9,785 bases of DNA from Eubacterium sp. (GCA_021769545.1 JAETSS010000030.1:1-9785), one strand, 5' to 3'. Positions 1 to 6,546 are shown, numbered from the stretch's first letter. Made by a program: numbers and translations. Notes: generated from the sequence alone by a model not told the origin.

Positions 1-569
1 GCGGTGATGAAGCGGTCTATGATGCGGTAAGGGAAAAGACATCGGATGTGCTTTGCGACAAGATCGTTGACTCGCTTTCAGAGGTAAAGCTCGGTGAGCT
101 CTTTGCGGAAAAAGGCGGCGAGGTCATAAAAGCGAAGACGAAGGGCACGATGCTGGAGATGTTTCTTTCCGATGAGGCCGTCAGCGCCATAACATCGCAG
201 GGCGGCGCCGAGATAGAGCGGCTCATTGAGAGCGACGGAAGATCCTATGTACAGCCTCTGGTGGAAAAGGAGCTGGATGCGCTGGAAGGTTCGTCGCTGT
301 CCGGGCTGCTGGAGAGGATAGACATCTCCAAGGAAAAGCAGGAAGAGCTGATAGGCAATGCATATCGCAGTCTCGTACGCAGCGGCATAGAAAATACAGT
401 CAAAGGCATCAATGTGTCCGGGATAATCGAGGATAAGATAAACGAGATGGATGTCGAGGATCTGGAAAAGCTGGTGCTCGAGGTCATGAAGAAGGAGCTG
501 AACACCATAGTTAATCTCGGAGCCCTGATCGGATTGGTGCTGGGGCTTGTTAACGTGTTATTTTTGTAG
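1..569 (+). CDS. DUF445 (YheB-like) family protein, C-terminal part, 5' truncated by window edge
   Basis: The reading frame is open from base 3 to the TAG at 567-569 and gives 188 residues with no start inside the window; the GTG at 48 is an internal Val codon. The visible part is highly charged and helical, with repeated amphipathic segments. It ends in a hydrophobic tail (NLGALIGLVLGLVNVLFL) that looks like a C-terminal membrane anchor. This layout, long helical region then a Gly/Leu-rich tail right at the C-terminus preceded by a MKKELNTIV-type segment, is typical of DUF445 proteins such as Bacillus YheB, which carry another hydrophobic segment at the N-terminus (outside this window). The biochemical role of the family is not established. 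No convincing intrinsic terminator follows. The next gene has its own promoter about 35 bp downstream. The family call rests on remembered similarity of the C-terminus. Confidence 0.72.
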   Translation, partial: GDEAVYDAVREKTSDVLCDKIVDSLSEVKLGELFAEKGGEVIKAKTKGTMLEMFLSDEAVSAITSQGGAEIERLIESDGRSYVQPLVEKELDALEGSSLSGLLERIDISKEKQEELIGNAYRSLVRSGIENTVKGINVSGIIEDKINEMDVEDLEKLVLEVMKKELNTIVNLGALIGLVLGLVNVLFL

Positions 570-604
570 AGGATGGGAGAGTTATTTGCAGAATTCCTTT
601 GGGA

Positions 605-634
605 TTGAATTTCGATGCGGAGCTATGATATAAT
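605..634 (+). promoter_or_regulatory. Sigma-A-type promoter of the heptad-repeat gene
   Basis: TTGAAT (605-610, four of six matches to the -35 consensus) is followed after 18 bp by a perfect TATAAT (629-634). Transcription would start near 641, leaving a leader of roughly 65 nt before the ATG at 707. It lies in the short gap after the DUF445 gene, so the repeat gene can be expressed separately. Confidence 0.6.
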
Positions 635-706
635 TAACGTACTTTCAAGGGGAAAGTGTGGTGCAGAGAATGTTGCAAGGTATTTGCAGAAAAGGGGGAA
701 AATGAA

Positions 707-1261
707 ATGGTAGATAATGAAACATTGCTGGCGATATCCGATTTACTGGACAATAAATTGAAGCCTATATATGAGATGCAGCGCCAGAACAACGAGCGTT
801 TCGATCAGATCGACGAAAAATTTGATAGGATCGACGAACGGTTCGACAGAATCGATAAGAAATTTGAGCAGATCGACGAGCGTTTCGAACAGATCGATGC
901 CAGGTTTGAACAGATTGACGAACGGTTTGAACAGATCGACGAACGGTTTGAGCAGATTGATGCCAGATTTGAGCAGATCGATAAGCGTTTTGAACAGGTT
1001 GATAAGCGCTTTGAGCAAGTAGATAAACGGCTTAACAAGATAGACGCTCAAATAGCAGGAATGGATGGCAGACTTAAAAATGTAGAGCTGATGATTGAAA
1101 ATGACATATCGCCAAGGCTTCAGAACATCGAGAGATGCTATATTGACACGTATAGACGTTATGCTGTCAGGAATGAAGAGATAGATGCTCTCAAAATGGA
1201 CAATGAGATTTTGAAGAAGGTAGTTCAGGAGCACAGCAGAAAGCTTCAGACGCTATGCTGA
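707..1261 (+). CDS. Hypothetical protein with long heptad-repeat coiled coil
   Basis: This 184-residue protein has no function I can recognise. Residues 1-29 look like a short amphipathic helix. Residues 30-111 are about twelve near-identical heptads of the form R-F-(D/E)-Q-I-D-x, with Phe and Ile/Val at the hydrophobic positions, as expected for a long coiled coil. Residues 112-184 continue as a less regular helical region with one Cys at 144 and a C-terminal Cys at 184. There is no signal peptide or membrane segment, so a cytoplasmic self-associating protein is likely. I chose the ATG at 707 because a GGGGG Shine-Dalgarno (694-698) sits 8 nt upstream. An in-frame GTG at 656 would add 17 residues but has a poorly spaced site. 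Similar 'RFDQID' repeat proteins are scattered through Firmicutes and their phages. The gene has its own promoter and ends at a strong terminator. Confidence 0.8.
   Translation: MVDNETLLAISDLLDNKLKPIYEMQRQNNERFDQIDEKFDRIDERFDRIDKKFEQIDERFEQIDARFEQIDERFEQIDERFEQIDARFEQIDKRFEQVDKRFEQVDKRLNKIDAQIAGMDGRLKNVELMIENDISPRLQNIERCYIDTYRRYAVRNEEIDALKMDNEILKKVVQEHSRKLQTLC
794..1039 (+). repeat. Tandem 21-bp repeats encoding heptads
   Basis: About twelve consecutive 21-bp units are built on the theme GAGCGTTTCGAACAGATCGA. Each encodes one heptad (E-R-F-E-Q-I-D and variants). Units differ mostly by synonymous changes (cgt/cgg/aga, gat/gac, atc/att) and by the residue after Asp (E, K or A). Copies are long enough and similar enough for slippage to change copy number without disturbing the frame. 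Confidence 0.9.
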
Positions 1262-1283
1262 AATAGTATAAATATGAATAAAG

Positions 1284-1327
1284 AAAACGGCTTGTATCCC
1301 ATAAAAAAGGACGCAAGCCGTTTTTTT
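1284..1327. terminator. Bidirectional intrinsic terminator between convergent genes
   Basis: An 11-bp perfect stem, AAAACGGCTTG (1284-1294) with CAAGCCGTTTT (1314-1324), encloses a 19-nt loop. On the plus strand it runs into seven T (1321-1327) and ends the heptad-repeat gene. On the minus strand it continues into a T-rich stretch and lies just past the stop of the flavoprotein gene at 1331, so it can serve both converging units. Confidence 0.85.
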
Positions 1328-1330
1328 CGA

Positions 1331-2464
1331 TTACTTCCACGTAAGCCTTATCCTGTTCTCCGGACAGATGCTCAGGCAAAGGCCGCAGCCGTCGCATGCC
1401 TGTTCGTTTATGGTGACAGCGCCGTTGTCAAGGTCTATAGCGCCGTTGAGGCAGCAGTCCGCGCATTTTCCGCAGCCGGAGACAGCATCGCAGCCCGATA
1501 TCAGCTCGGCCGTTTTGGATTCCTCCTTGATCTCTTCAAAGGACCTTAGCTCATCCAGCGATATACCGCGTATCTCATCGAGAGAAGCGATATCGCGCTT
1601 TTCCATCCAGCTGCCCGTATCCGACAGTATGCGGTCGATCACATCATATCCGTTGAGCAGTATCTCTGTCCCGACACCGCCGGCAGATGCCCCCAGCATG
1701 ATGAATTCCAGCAGATTTTCGTAGTTCTGTATACCTCCGAAACCTATCACCGGAAGGTTTGTGCTCTGTACTATGCAGGCCACCGCTGCGAGAGCGACAG
1801 GCCGTATGGGAGCGCCTGAATATCCGCCGTATGTAGGCAGGTCGGGCTTGCCTGTATCGATATTTATATTGAGTATGCATTTCAGCGTGTCTATGGCGCT
1901 GATGCCGGAAGCGCCTGCTTTTTCTGCGGCATGAACGACCGCGGAAAGGTTGCCCGTGGCTGCGCTGAGCTTCACGGATACGGGGATGCTGACGCTGTCG
2001 ACGACTGCTTTCGTGTATTCGTATACCTTGTGAGGGTCGCCTGCGATGATGTCGGGGCCTTCTCCCATAGGACAGGCGAGCCCCAGCTCTATACCGTCGA
2101 CCCCCGTCTTTTCCACCTTCTTTGCGATATAGCGAAGCTCGGAAGCGGTGGTACCCATTACCGAGGCGATGAGCCTTGACGTGGAGCCGTAACGGTTTTC
2201 CTTATTTACCTCTTCCAGTGCATCCAGCCATGTTTCGAATTCCAGCGCCGTGTAAAGCCTGATGTTTTGGACGCCGCCGTGCTGGCTGTATGCGTATCGT
2301 GGACATAGATCGGGATATGCTTCGCTGACGATGCTTTCCGTTATGATGGCACCCGCATCGGTGAGGAGTGCGTTTTTCAGATTTTTTATCCCGCGCGTCC
2401 ATGGGCCGGGTGCGATAACGAGGGGGTTAGACATTTTCAGCCCCATTATATTACTGTTTATCAT
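1331..2464 (-). CDS. PreA/dihydroorotate dehydrogenase-like flavoprotein with C-terminal 2[4Fe-4S] ferredoxin domain
   Basis: This 377-residue protein has an FMN-binding TIM barrel (about residues 1-290) and a ferredoxin tail (325-377), the layout of PreA and the C-terminal half of mammalian dihydropyrimidine dehydrogenase (DPD). Visible landmarks are QN67IRLY, EL-G128-LAC131P, D192T193, SGAPIRPVAL (216-225) and GFGGIQNYENLLEF (241-254, FMN phosphate side). C131 aligns with the DPD catalytic Cys671 and N67 with Asn609. Asn668, Ser670 and Asn736 are replaced by Gly128, Ala130 and Asp192, so a simple pyrimidine substrate is doubtful. The second cluster is classic (C357, C360, C363, C367-P). The first is irregular (C325, C331, C334, C338). 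The start at 2464 has AGGG 7 nt upstream and lies 8 bp after the regulator stop. The alternative ATG at 2479 would overlap that gene and lacks a good ribosome site. No PreT-like partner is in view. Confidence 0.82.
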   Translation of the reverse strand: MINSNIMGLKMSNPLVIAPGPWTRGIKNLKNALLTDAGAIITESIVSEAYPDLCPRYAYSQHGGVQNIRLYTALEFETWLDALEEVNKENRYGSTSRLIASVMGTTASELRYIAKKVEKTGVDGIELGLACPMGEGPDIIAGDPHKVYEYTKAVVDSVSIPVSVKLSAATGNLSAVVHAAEKAGASGISAIDTLKCILNINIDTGKPDLPTYGGYSGAPIRPVALAAVACIVQSTNLPVIGFGGIQNYENLLEFIMLGASAGGVGTEILLNGYDVIDRILSDTGSWMEKRDIASLDEIRGISLDELRSFEEIKEESKTAELISGCDAVSGCGKCADCCLNGAIDLDNGAVTINEQACDGCGLCLSICPENRIRLTWK

Positions 2465-2472
2465 GATTTTCC

Positions 2473-3492
2473 CTACCATATTTCTTTCAAACGTTCTTTA
2501 TTTCCGCATGATTTTCGTATTTTCAATCTCGATTTCAGGATGATGGACTGGGTATCGTCCATAAGCGAGTTGTCTTCGATGATATCAAAAAGCAGCCTGG
2601 CTGCGGTGAGTCCCATCCTGTATGACGGCTTTGTTACCGTGGTCAGCTTGGGTTCGACTACGGCGCCTGTTTTCAGATCGTCAAAGCCTACGATGGCCAG
2701 TTGGTCCGGTGTGAGATCATCCTGCTTCATCCTTTCGATGGCCCCGAATGCCATGGTATCGCTTGCTATGAATATCGCATCGGGAGGATCGCTGCTTTCC
2801 AGCAGTCTGCTGGTGGCGATAAATCCGCCCTCGATGGTATTTTCGGAGGTCATTATCATTCGTTCATCGAAAGTGAGGCGCCCGGCTGCAAGAGCCCTGC
2901 GGTAGCCCGCCAGCTTTTCCTCGTTGATGGTCTCGGGGTGCTGTGACAGTATGATGGCGATATGTTTTCTTCCCATATCGATCAGGTGTCGTACGGCTTC
3001 CTCAGAGGCTGTATCATAATCCGTATATACCATGTTTTCATTTTCAAGGTGCTTGTTCTTTTCGATCATTACGAATGGGAGCTTCTGATTTTTCAGGCGC
3101 GAAATATCCTCTCTTTCCAGTGCCGACGATGTCAGGATAATGCCGTCGGTATTCCGCTGGACAAGGGTCGATATGTGTTCACGCTCGACGTTTATATCGA
3201 AGCCTGTATTGCATAGTATGATGTTGCATTTATGCTGTCTGGCTATCTTTTCAACGCCCTTGGCGATCTCCATATTGGATTGCTCCAGGGTGTCGGGAAC
3301 CAGCATGCCTATCACATTGGTCCGGTTGTTCTGCAGATTGCGTGCGAACCAGTTGGGCGTGTAGTTGAGCTCGTTCATCACAGACAGGATGCGCTCCTTG
3401 GTCTTTTCGGAGACCATGTCGGGATTATTAAGTACTCTGGAAACGGTAGTTATCGAGACTCCTGCTTTTTCGGCTACTTCCTTGATATTCAA
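2473..3492 (-). CDS. LacI-family transcriptional regulator
   Basis: This is 339 residues, the usual LacI-family length. The N-terminus NIKEVAEKAGVSITTVSRVL is a textbook LacI helix-turn-helix. It is followed by the hinge helix (FARNLQNNRT, about residues 49-58) and a periplasmic-binding-protein-like effector domain from about residue 60, with the family pattern DAIFIASDTMAFGA and later IVGFDDL. The start codon is TTG (3490-3492) with AAGGAG 8 nt upstream; no ATG fits. It follows the deaminase gene across a terminator, and its stop lies 8 bp before the flavoprotein start, so those two genes are probably co-transcribed. By position it should control the permease-deaminase genes, most likely through the palindromes upstream of codB. 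The effector is unknown; a nucleobase or nucleoside is the natural guess. Nothing is missing from the fold as far as can be read. Confidence 0.92.
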   Translation of the reverse strand: MNIKEVAEKAGVSITTVSRVLNNPDMVSEKTKERILSVMNELNYTPNWFARNLQNNRTNVIGMLVPDTLEQSNMEIAKGVEKIARQHKCNIILCNTGFDINVEREHISTLVQRNTDGIILTSSALEREDISRLKNQKLPFVMIEKNKHLENENMVYTDYDTASEEAVRHLIDMGRKHIAIILSQHPETINEEKLAGYRRALAAGRLTFDERMIMTSENTIEGGFIATSRLLESSDPPDAIFIASDTMAFGAIERMKQDDLTPDQLAIVGFDDLKTGAVVEPKLTTVTKPSYRMGLTAARLLFDIIEDNSLMDDTQSIILKSRLKIRKSCGNKERLKEIW

Positions 3493-3517
3493 CGCTTTTT
3501 CTCCTTGCTTTTTTTCA

Positions 3518-3546
3518 ATTCTACACTAAAAAGAGGAGTTTGTACA
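3518..3546 (-). promoter_or_regulatory. Possible promoter of the LacI regulator, overlapping the codA terminator
   Basis: On the minus strand TGTACA (3546-3541, four of six to the -35 consensus) is followed after exactly 17 bp by TAGAAT (3523-3518, five of six to TATAAT), about 25 bp before the TTG start. The -35 element falls in the loop and stem edge of the terminator hairpin. Read-through from codA is an alternative source of transcript. Confidence 0.4.
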
Positions 3547-3561
3547 TAGACAAACTCCTCT
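3528..3561 (-). terminator. Intrinsic terminator after the deaminase gene
   Basis: On the minus strand a perfect 12-bp stem, AGAGGAGTTTGT with ACAAACTCCTCT, and a 6-nt loop is followed by a TTTTT run. It begins 10 bp after the deaminase stop and lies before the regulator gene, so it splits codBA from the lacI-flavoprotein pair. Confidence 0.8.
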
Positions 3562-3571
3562 CCTGAAGGTG

Positions 3572-4846
3572 TTATAATTTAAAGTCAACGTCAAATGGTT
3601 CGGCGTATTTAAGCGTTCTCTTTGCAGGGATCGTTTCACATATAACTTTTCCCTTTCTTATAACGTGGGTGCATTCCGACTGCAGTCTGATGATATCGTC
3701 TACAGTCGCAGCGTCGTATATTATCATATCGGCCTGATTTCCCACTTCGATGCCGTAGTTATCAAGATGGAGCGTCTTGGCTGAATTTATCGTTATCATA
3801 TCGAAGAGCTGCTGTACCTGCTCCGTTCCGATCATCTGTCCCAGATGGAGCATGATGAATGCCTGCTGCAGCAGATTTGCCTTGCCCATGGAATACCAAG
3901 GATCCATTACGGAATCGTGGCCTATCGATACATTGACGCCTCTTGCCAGCATATCGTCTGCTCTGGCAACGCCTCTCTTCTTAGGATAGCCGTCCATCCT
4001 GCTTTGCAGCAGAGCGTTGGCCGATGGATTCACGATCATGTTCATCTTTGCTCTTGCCAGATTGCCGATGAGCTTGTATGCGTAGTCGTTGTTGTAGTTG
4101 TGCATTGCCGTGGTGTGGCTGCCCGTAGCCAGCTCACCCATGCCTCTGTTGATGCTTTCCTTTGCCATGACCTCGATGAATCTTGAGTGAGGATCGCCCG
4201 TTTCATCGATGTGTATATCGATGAGCTTGCCGTACTTTTCAGCCAGCTCGAATACCGTTTCCACATCCCTTACGCCGCCTTCACGTGTAAACTCAAGATG
4301 CGGAGCGCCTCCGACTACGTCGACTCCCATTTTTATCGATTCCTCCAGCAGGTCCTTGTATGACGGATCGGTGTAGATACCGTTCTGCGGGAAAGCAACC
4401 ACCTGTATGTCGATGAGATCCTTGACCTCTTCTTTCAGCTCCAGCAGACTTTCCACGGTGACCAGTGTAGGATCTGTACTGTCAGCGTGCGTACGAACTC
4501 TGAGAACGCCGTTGGCTATGTACCAGTCGATGACTCTGCGAGCGTTCTTTTTAAGCAGCTCCTTGGTTATACCCGGTTTCCATTCGCTCCAGATATCGAT
4601 GGCTTCAAGAAGTGTGCCTGTTTCGTTTTTTCGCGGAAGAAGTCCGGAAACCAGTACTGCATCAAGATGCACATGGGGATCGATGATTGGCGGAGATACG
4701 AGATTTCCACCGGCGTCGATCACCTCTGCGTTTTCTCCTGCAGTTAGATCGTGACCGATCTTTTCGATCTTTTCGTCGGTGATGAGAATATCGTTCAGAC
4801 CTTCGGTGTGACGAAGCTGTGCGTTTTTGATAAGTAATTGTGTCAT
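3572..4846 (-). CDS. codA: Cytosine deaminase family amidohydrolase (CodA-like; candidate 5-methylcytosine deaminase)
   Basis: This 424-residue protein closely follows E. coli CodA (427 residues) over its whole length. It should hydrolyse the exocyclic amino group of cytosine or a cytosine analogue in the cytoplasm, giving the uracil-type base and ammonia. Metal and catalytic residues are all present: H58 and H60 (DPHVHLD), Q154 (AFPQNG), H212 and E215 (IDIHIDE), H244 (GSHTTAMHNY), D311 and W317 (GHDSVMDPWY). The notable change is Ser312 where E. coli has Asp314 (GHDD), the residue that excludes a 5-methyl group. The start at 4846 is fixed by AAAGGAGG 5 nt upstream. A longer in-frame N-terminus of 24 residues exists but has no family counterpart. 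The gene follows the permease by 34 bp and ends at a terminator. The family call is firm, the substrate is not. Confidence 0.93.
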   Translation of the reverse strand: MTQLLIKNAQLRHTEGLNDILITDEKIEKIGHDLTAGENAEVIDAGGNLVSPPIIDPHVHLDAVLVSGLLPRKNETGTLLEAIDIWSEWKPGITKELLKKNARRVIDWYIANGVLRVRTHADSTDPTLVTVESLLELKEEVKDLIDIQVVAFPQNGIYTDPSYKDLLEESIKMGVDVVGGAPHLEFTREGGVRDVETVFELAEKYGKLIDIHIDETGDPHSRFIEVMAKESINRGMGELATGSHTTAMHNYNNDYAYKLIGNLARAKMNMIVNPSANALLQSRMDGYPKKRGVARADDMLARGVNVSIGHDSVMDPWYSMGKANLLQQAFIMLHLGQMIGTEQVQQLFDMITINSAKTLHLDNYGIEVGNQADMIIYDAATVDDIIRLQSECTHVIRKGKVICETIPAKRTLKYAEPFDVDFKL

Positions 4847-4851
4847 GATGT

Positions 4852-4859
4852 CCTCCTTT
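4852..4859 (-). promoter_or_regulatory. Ribosome binding site fixing the codA start
   Basis: AAAGGAGG on the minus strand, 5 nt before the ATG at 4846, is a near-perfect Shine-Dalgarno. It rules out the in-frame upstream ATG at 4918, which lies inside the permease coding region. Confidence 0.85.
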
Positions 4860-4880
4860 ATTTGGGGTTTATGTATTAGT

Positions 4881-6209
4881 TTATATGTATTCGGCGTCTT
4901 TATCAACGTCGTGTTCATCGCTGATTCCGCACTTTACGAAAATCGCGTGTACGATAGGCATTGCCACCATAGCGATGAGTATTCCCTGAAGTGCCGGCAT
5001 TCCTATATTGAATACGCCGCCCAGATATGCTGCCGCACATCCCAGTACATAAGCGATGATAGGTGCGATCCTCAGTTTCTTGAAGTGAACGTACTCCAGT
5101 TTAGGGATCCTGCCCTTGGATACGAAGAAGTAGTCGCCTATTATTGCTCCGCCGAGAGGTGGAACGAACGTACCGAGCAGATTGAGCACCGGCAGGAAGT
5201 AATTGGATATACCGAATATCGCCATTATCAGTGCGATGATGATGCCGCCGATGATAAACGGCTTCTTGTTGTTTTTGTTGAAAAATTCAGCACCGGCCAT
5301 ACCGAAGGCGTATGCGGTAGCATTGTTTGTAGTCCAGATGTTCAGTGTGAGGATGATCAGAGCCCAGAAAACGATACCCATCGAGATCATCAGCTCGATA
5401 AGATCTCCAGTACCGAATACGAGACCGCCCAGCATACCTGAGAATATCATCACGCCGTTTCCCACCAGGAAGCCGAGAAGCCCAGCGATAAAGGCCACCT
5501 TGCCGCTCTTTGCAAATCTTGCCCAGTTGCCGGCCTGTGTACCTCCGGAAGCAAAGGTTCCGACTATGATTGTAATGGCGGATGTAACGGTCATCGTAGA
5601 TGATGGCGTTATGGCACGGATGGCATCAACACTTCCGGCTTCCTTTACTGCCAGTATCATTACCAGCACCATCAGTACAGCCATAAGCGGGATCGCTACG
5701 TACGATACTATCGACATGGCCTTTACACCGTACAGAGCCGTTATACCCATGACAACGCCCCAGAAGATGATGAAGAATACTTTCCATCCGAAGGAATCGA
5801 GACCGAGAGCCATGGAGAACAGACTTCCCATGTACTCACCTGTGATGGCATACCAGAATACCTGAGTTCCGCCCAGGATTATATCGGACCATTTTGCACC
5901 TATCTGTCCAAAGGTGTATTTGGATTGCAGGACGCATGTCAGACCGGTCCTTGCGCCTATACAGCACATCAGAGCCACATAAAGCCCCAGTATGATACTG
6001 CCGGCGATGATGATGAGAATCAGGTCATCGAATGTAAATGCTGCGCCCAGAGATGCCCCGGAAGCCATGGTAGGTGTAAAGAACGTAAAGCCGATCAATA
6101 CACAGCTGATGGATATGAGTCCTCTTCTTGCGCTTTTTGGTACGTGTTCAAGGGGATAATCCTGATCCACTACTTTTTCTTGTTGTTCTTTTGCAGTAAC
6201 TTCACTCAT
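4881..6209 (-). CDS. codB: NCS1-family nucleobase permease, CodB-like
   Basis: This 442-residue integral membrane protein has about twelve hydrophobic segments and aligns well with E. coli CodB, a cation-coupled cytosine symporter. Shared signatures include VPKSARRG and IGFTFF near the N-terminus, GGTQVFWY (113-120), LNIWTTNN (289-296) and VPPLGGAIIGDYFF (349-362). Gln116, Trp119 and Asn290 fall where CodB places base-contacting residues, as I recall them, which supports a cytosine-like substrate. The N-terminal tail (1-25) and the C-terminal tail (from about 428) are charged and probably cytoplasmic. The start has GGAGGG 4 nt upstream. It is the first gene of the unit, 34 bp ahead of the deaminase, the usual codBA order. 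Two palindromes upstream are likely operators. Confidence 0.9.
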   Translation of the reverse strand: MSEVTAKEQQEKVVDQDYPLEHVPKSARRGLISISCVLIGFTFFTPTMASGASLGAAFTFDDLILIIIAGSIILGLYVALMCCIGARTGLTCVLQSKYTFGQIGAKWSDIILGGTQVFWYAITGEYMGSLFSMALGLDSFGWKVFFIIFWGVVMGITALYGVKAMSIVSYVAIPLMAVLMVLVMILAVKEAGSVDAIRAITPSSTMTVTSAITIIVGTFASGGTQAGNWARFAKSGKVAFIAGLLGFLVGNGVMIFSGMLGGLVFGTGDLIELMISMGIVFWALIILTLNIWTTNNATAYAFGMAGAEFFNKNNKKPFIIGGIIIALIMAIFGISNYFLPVLNLLGTFVPPLGGAIIGDYFFVSKGRIPKLEYVHFKKLRIAPIIAYVLGCAAAYLGGVFNIGMPALQGILIAMVAMPIVHAIFVKCGISDEHDVDKDAEYI

Positions 6210-6243
6210 GTTTTCCCTCCAATTTTGATAATAGTAAAATGGC

Positions 6244-6264
6244 GTTAGAAAGTATTTTCATAAC
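6244..6264. promoter_or_regulatory. Proximal, imperfect operator copy upstream of codB
   Basis: The right half TATTTTCATAA (6253-6263) is identical over 11 bases to the distal palindrome. The left half (GTTAGAAAGT) matches its complement with one mismatch and one missing base. It lies 35-55 bp before the codB start, close to the inferred transcription start, where a bound repressor would block initiation. Confidence 0.5.
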
Positions 6265-6266
6265 AG

Positions 6267-6295
6267 ATTAGCAGTTACTAAGATATAAATGTAAA
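6267..6295 (-). promoter_or_regulatory. Possible codB promoter
   Basis: On the minus strand TTTACA (6295-6290, five of six to the -35 consensus) is followed after 17 bp by GCTAAT (6272-6267, four of six). Transcription would begin near 6260, inside the proximal operator copy. A second candidate -10, TATTAT (6233-6228), sits too close to the ribosome site to be attractive. Confidence 0.4.
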
Positions 6296-6318
6296 TAAAG
6301 CTTGAATTTTAAAGATTA

Positions 6319-6346
6319 GTGCTTATGAAAATATTTTCATAAGCAC
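6319..6346. promoter_or_regulatory. Perfect 28-bp palindrome, likely distal LacI-type operator
   Basis: GTGCTTATGAAAAT (6319-6332) is followed directly by its exact reverse complement (6333-6346), with no spacer. The inner 14 bp, TGAAAATATTTTCA, has the shape of LacI-family operators (TGAAA at each end) but with TA instead of CG at the dyad. It lies upstream of the codB -35, with its dyad exactly 79 bp from the dyad of the proximal copy, a spacing compatible with looping by a LacI tetramer or two dimers. Confidence 0.65.
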
Positions 6347-6546
6347 AGCATAGCATGTTGTCAGAAAATTTGCAAGAATTTTTATATGAACATAACTGCA
6401 ACGCTATTTATCCTGGAAAGGGCAATACGTTGGTATTTCAGCGGATGCATGCGGTTTGCCGGAGGAATTTTCAGGCATGTATTTTTTTGTATACACGAAG
6501 AGAAAAGGTAAAATCCATTTTCTACAGCCGTCCCTGAACTATAGAC
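6347..6546. other. Intergenic stretch between divergent units, no gene seen
   Basis: This AT-rich spacer separates the codB control region from the mrp promoter. Open frames of 60-69 codons on both strands lack ribosome sites and have non-protein-like composition. A 27-codon frame at 6477-6560 has GGAGG 11 nt upstream but nothing else to support it. I see no riboswitch-like or RNA structure here. Confidence 0.5.

Noticed and set aside
592..606. Short inverted repeat AATTCC-TTT-GGGATT as terminator of the DUF445 gene or a stray copy of the 73-bp array motif
   Set aside because: The six-pair stem with a wobble has no T-run after it, and the bases differ from the ATTCCAAA/TTTGGAAT arms in order and spacing.
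656..706. GTG start adding 17 residues to the heptad-repeat protein
   Set aside because: Its purine-rich stretch is only about 3 nt from the GTG, while the ATG at 707 has GGGGG at 8 nt; the added segment is Cys-rich and unlike the rest.
743..1234. Antisense open frames of up to 163 codons across the heptad-repeat gene
   Set aside because: They are frame shadows of the 21-bp repeats with no ribosome sites; the plus-strand protein has clear heptad logic and synonymous variation.
4847..4918. Longer N-terminus for the deaminase starting at 4918
   Set aside because: It lies within the permease coding end, lacks family similarity, and the strong AAAGGAGG points to 4846.
5203..5865. 220-codon plus-strand frame opposite codB, and a similar one at 4827-5441
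   Set aside because: They are antisense to a well-supported membrane protein, with no ribosome sites and composition typical of a shadow frame.
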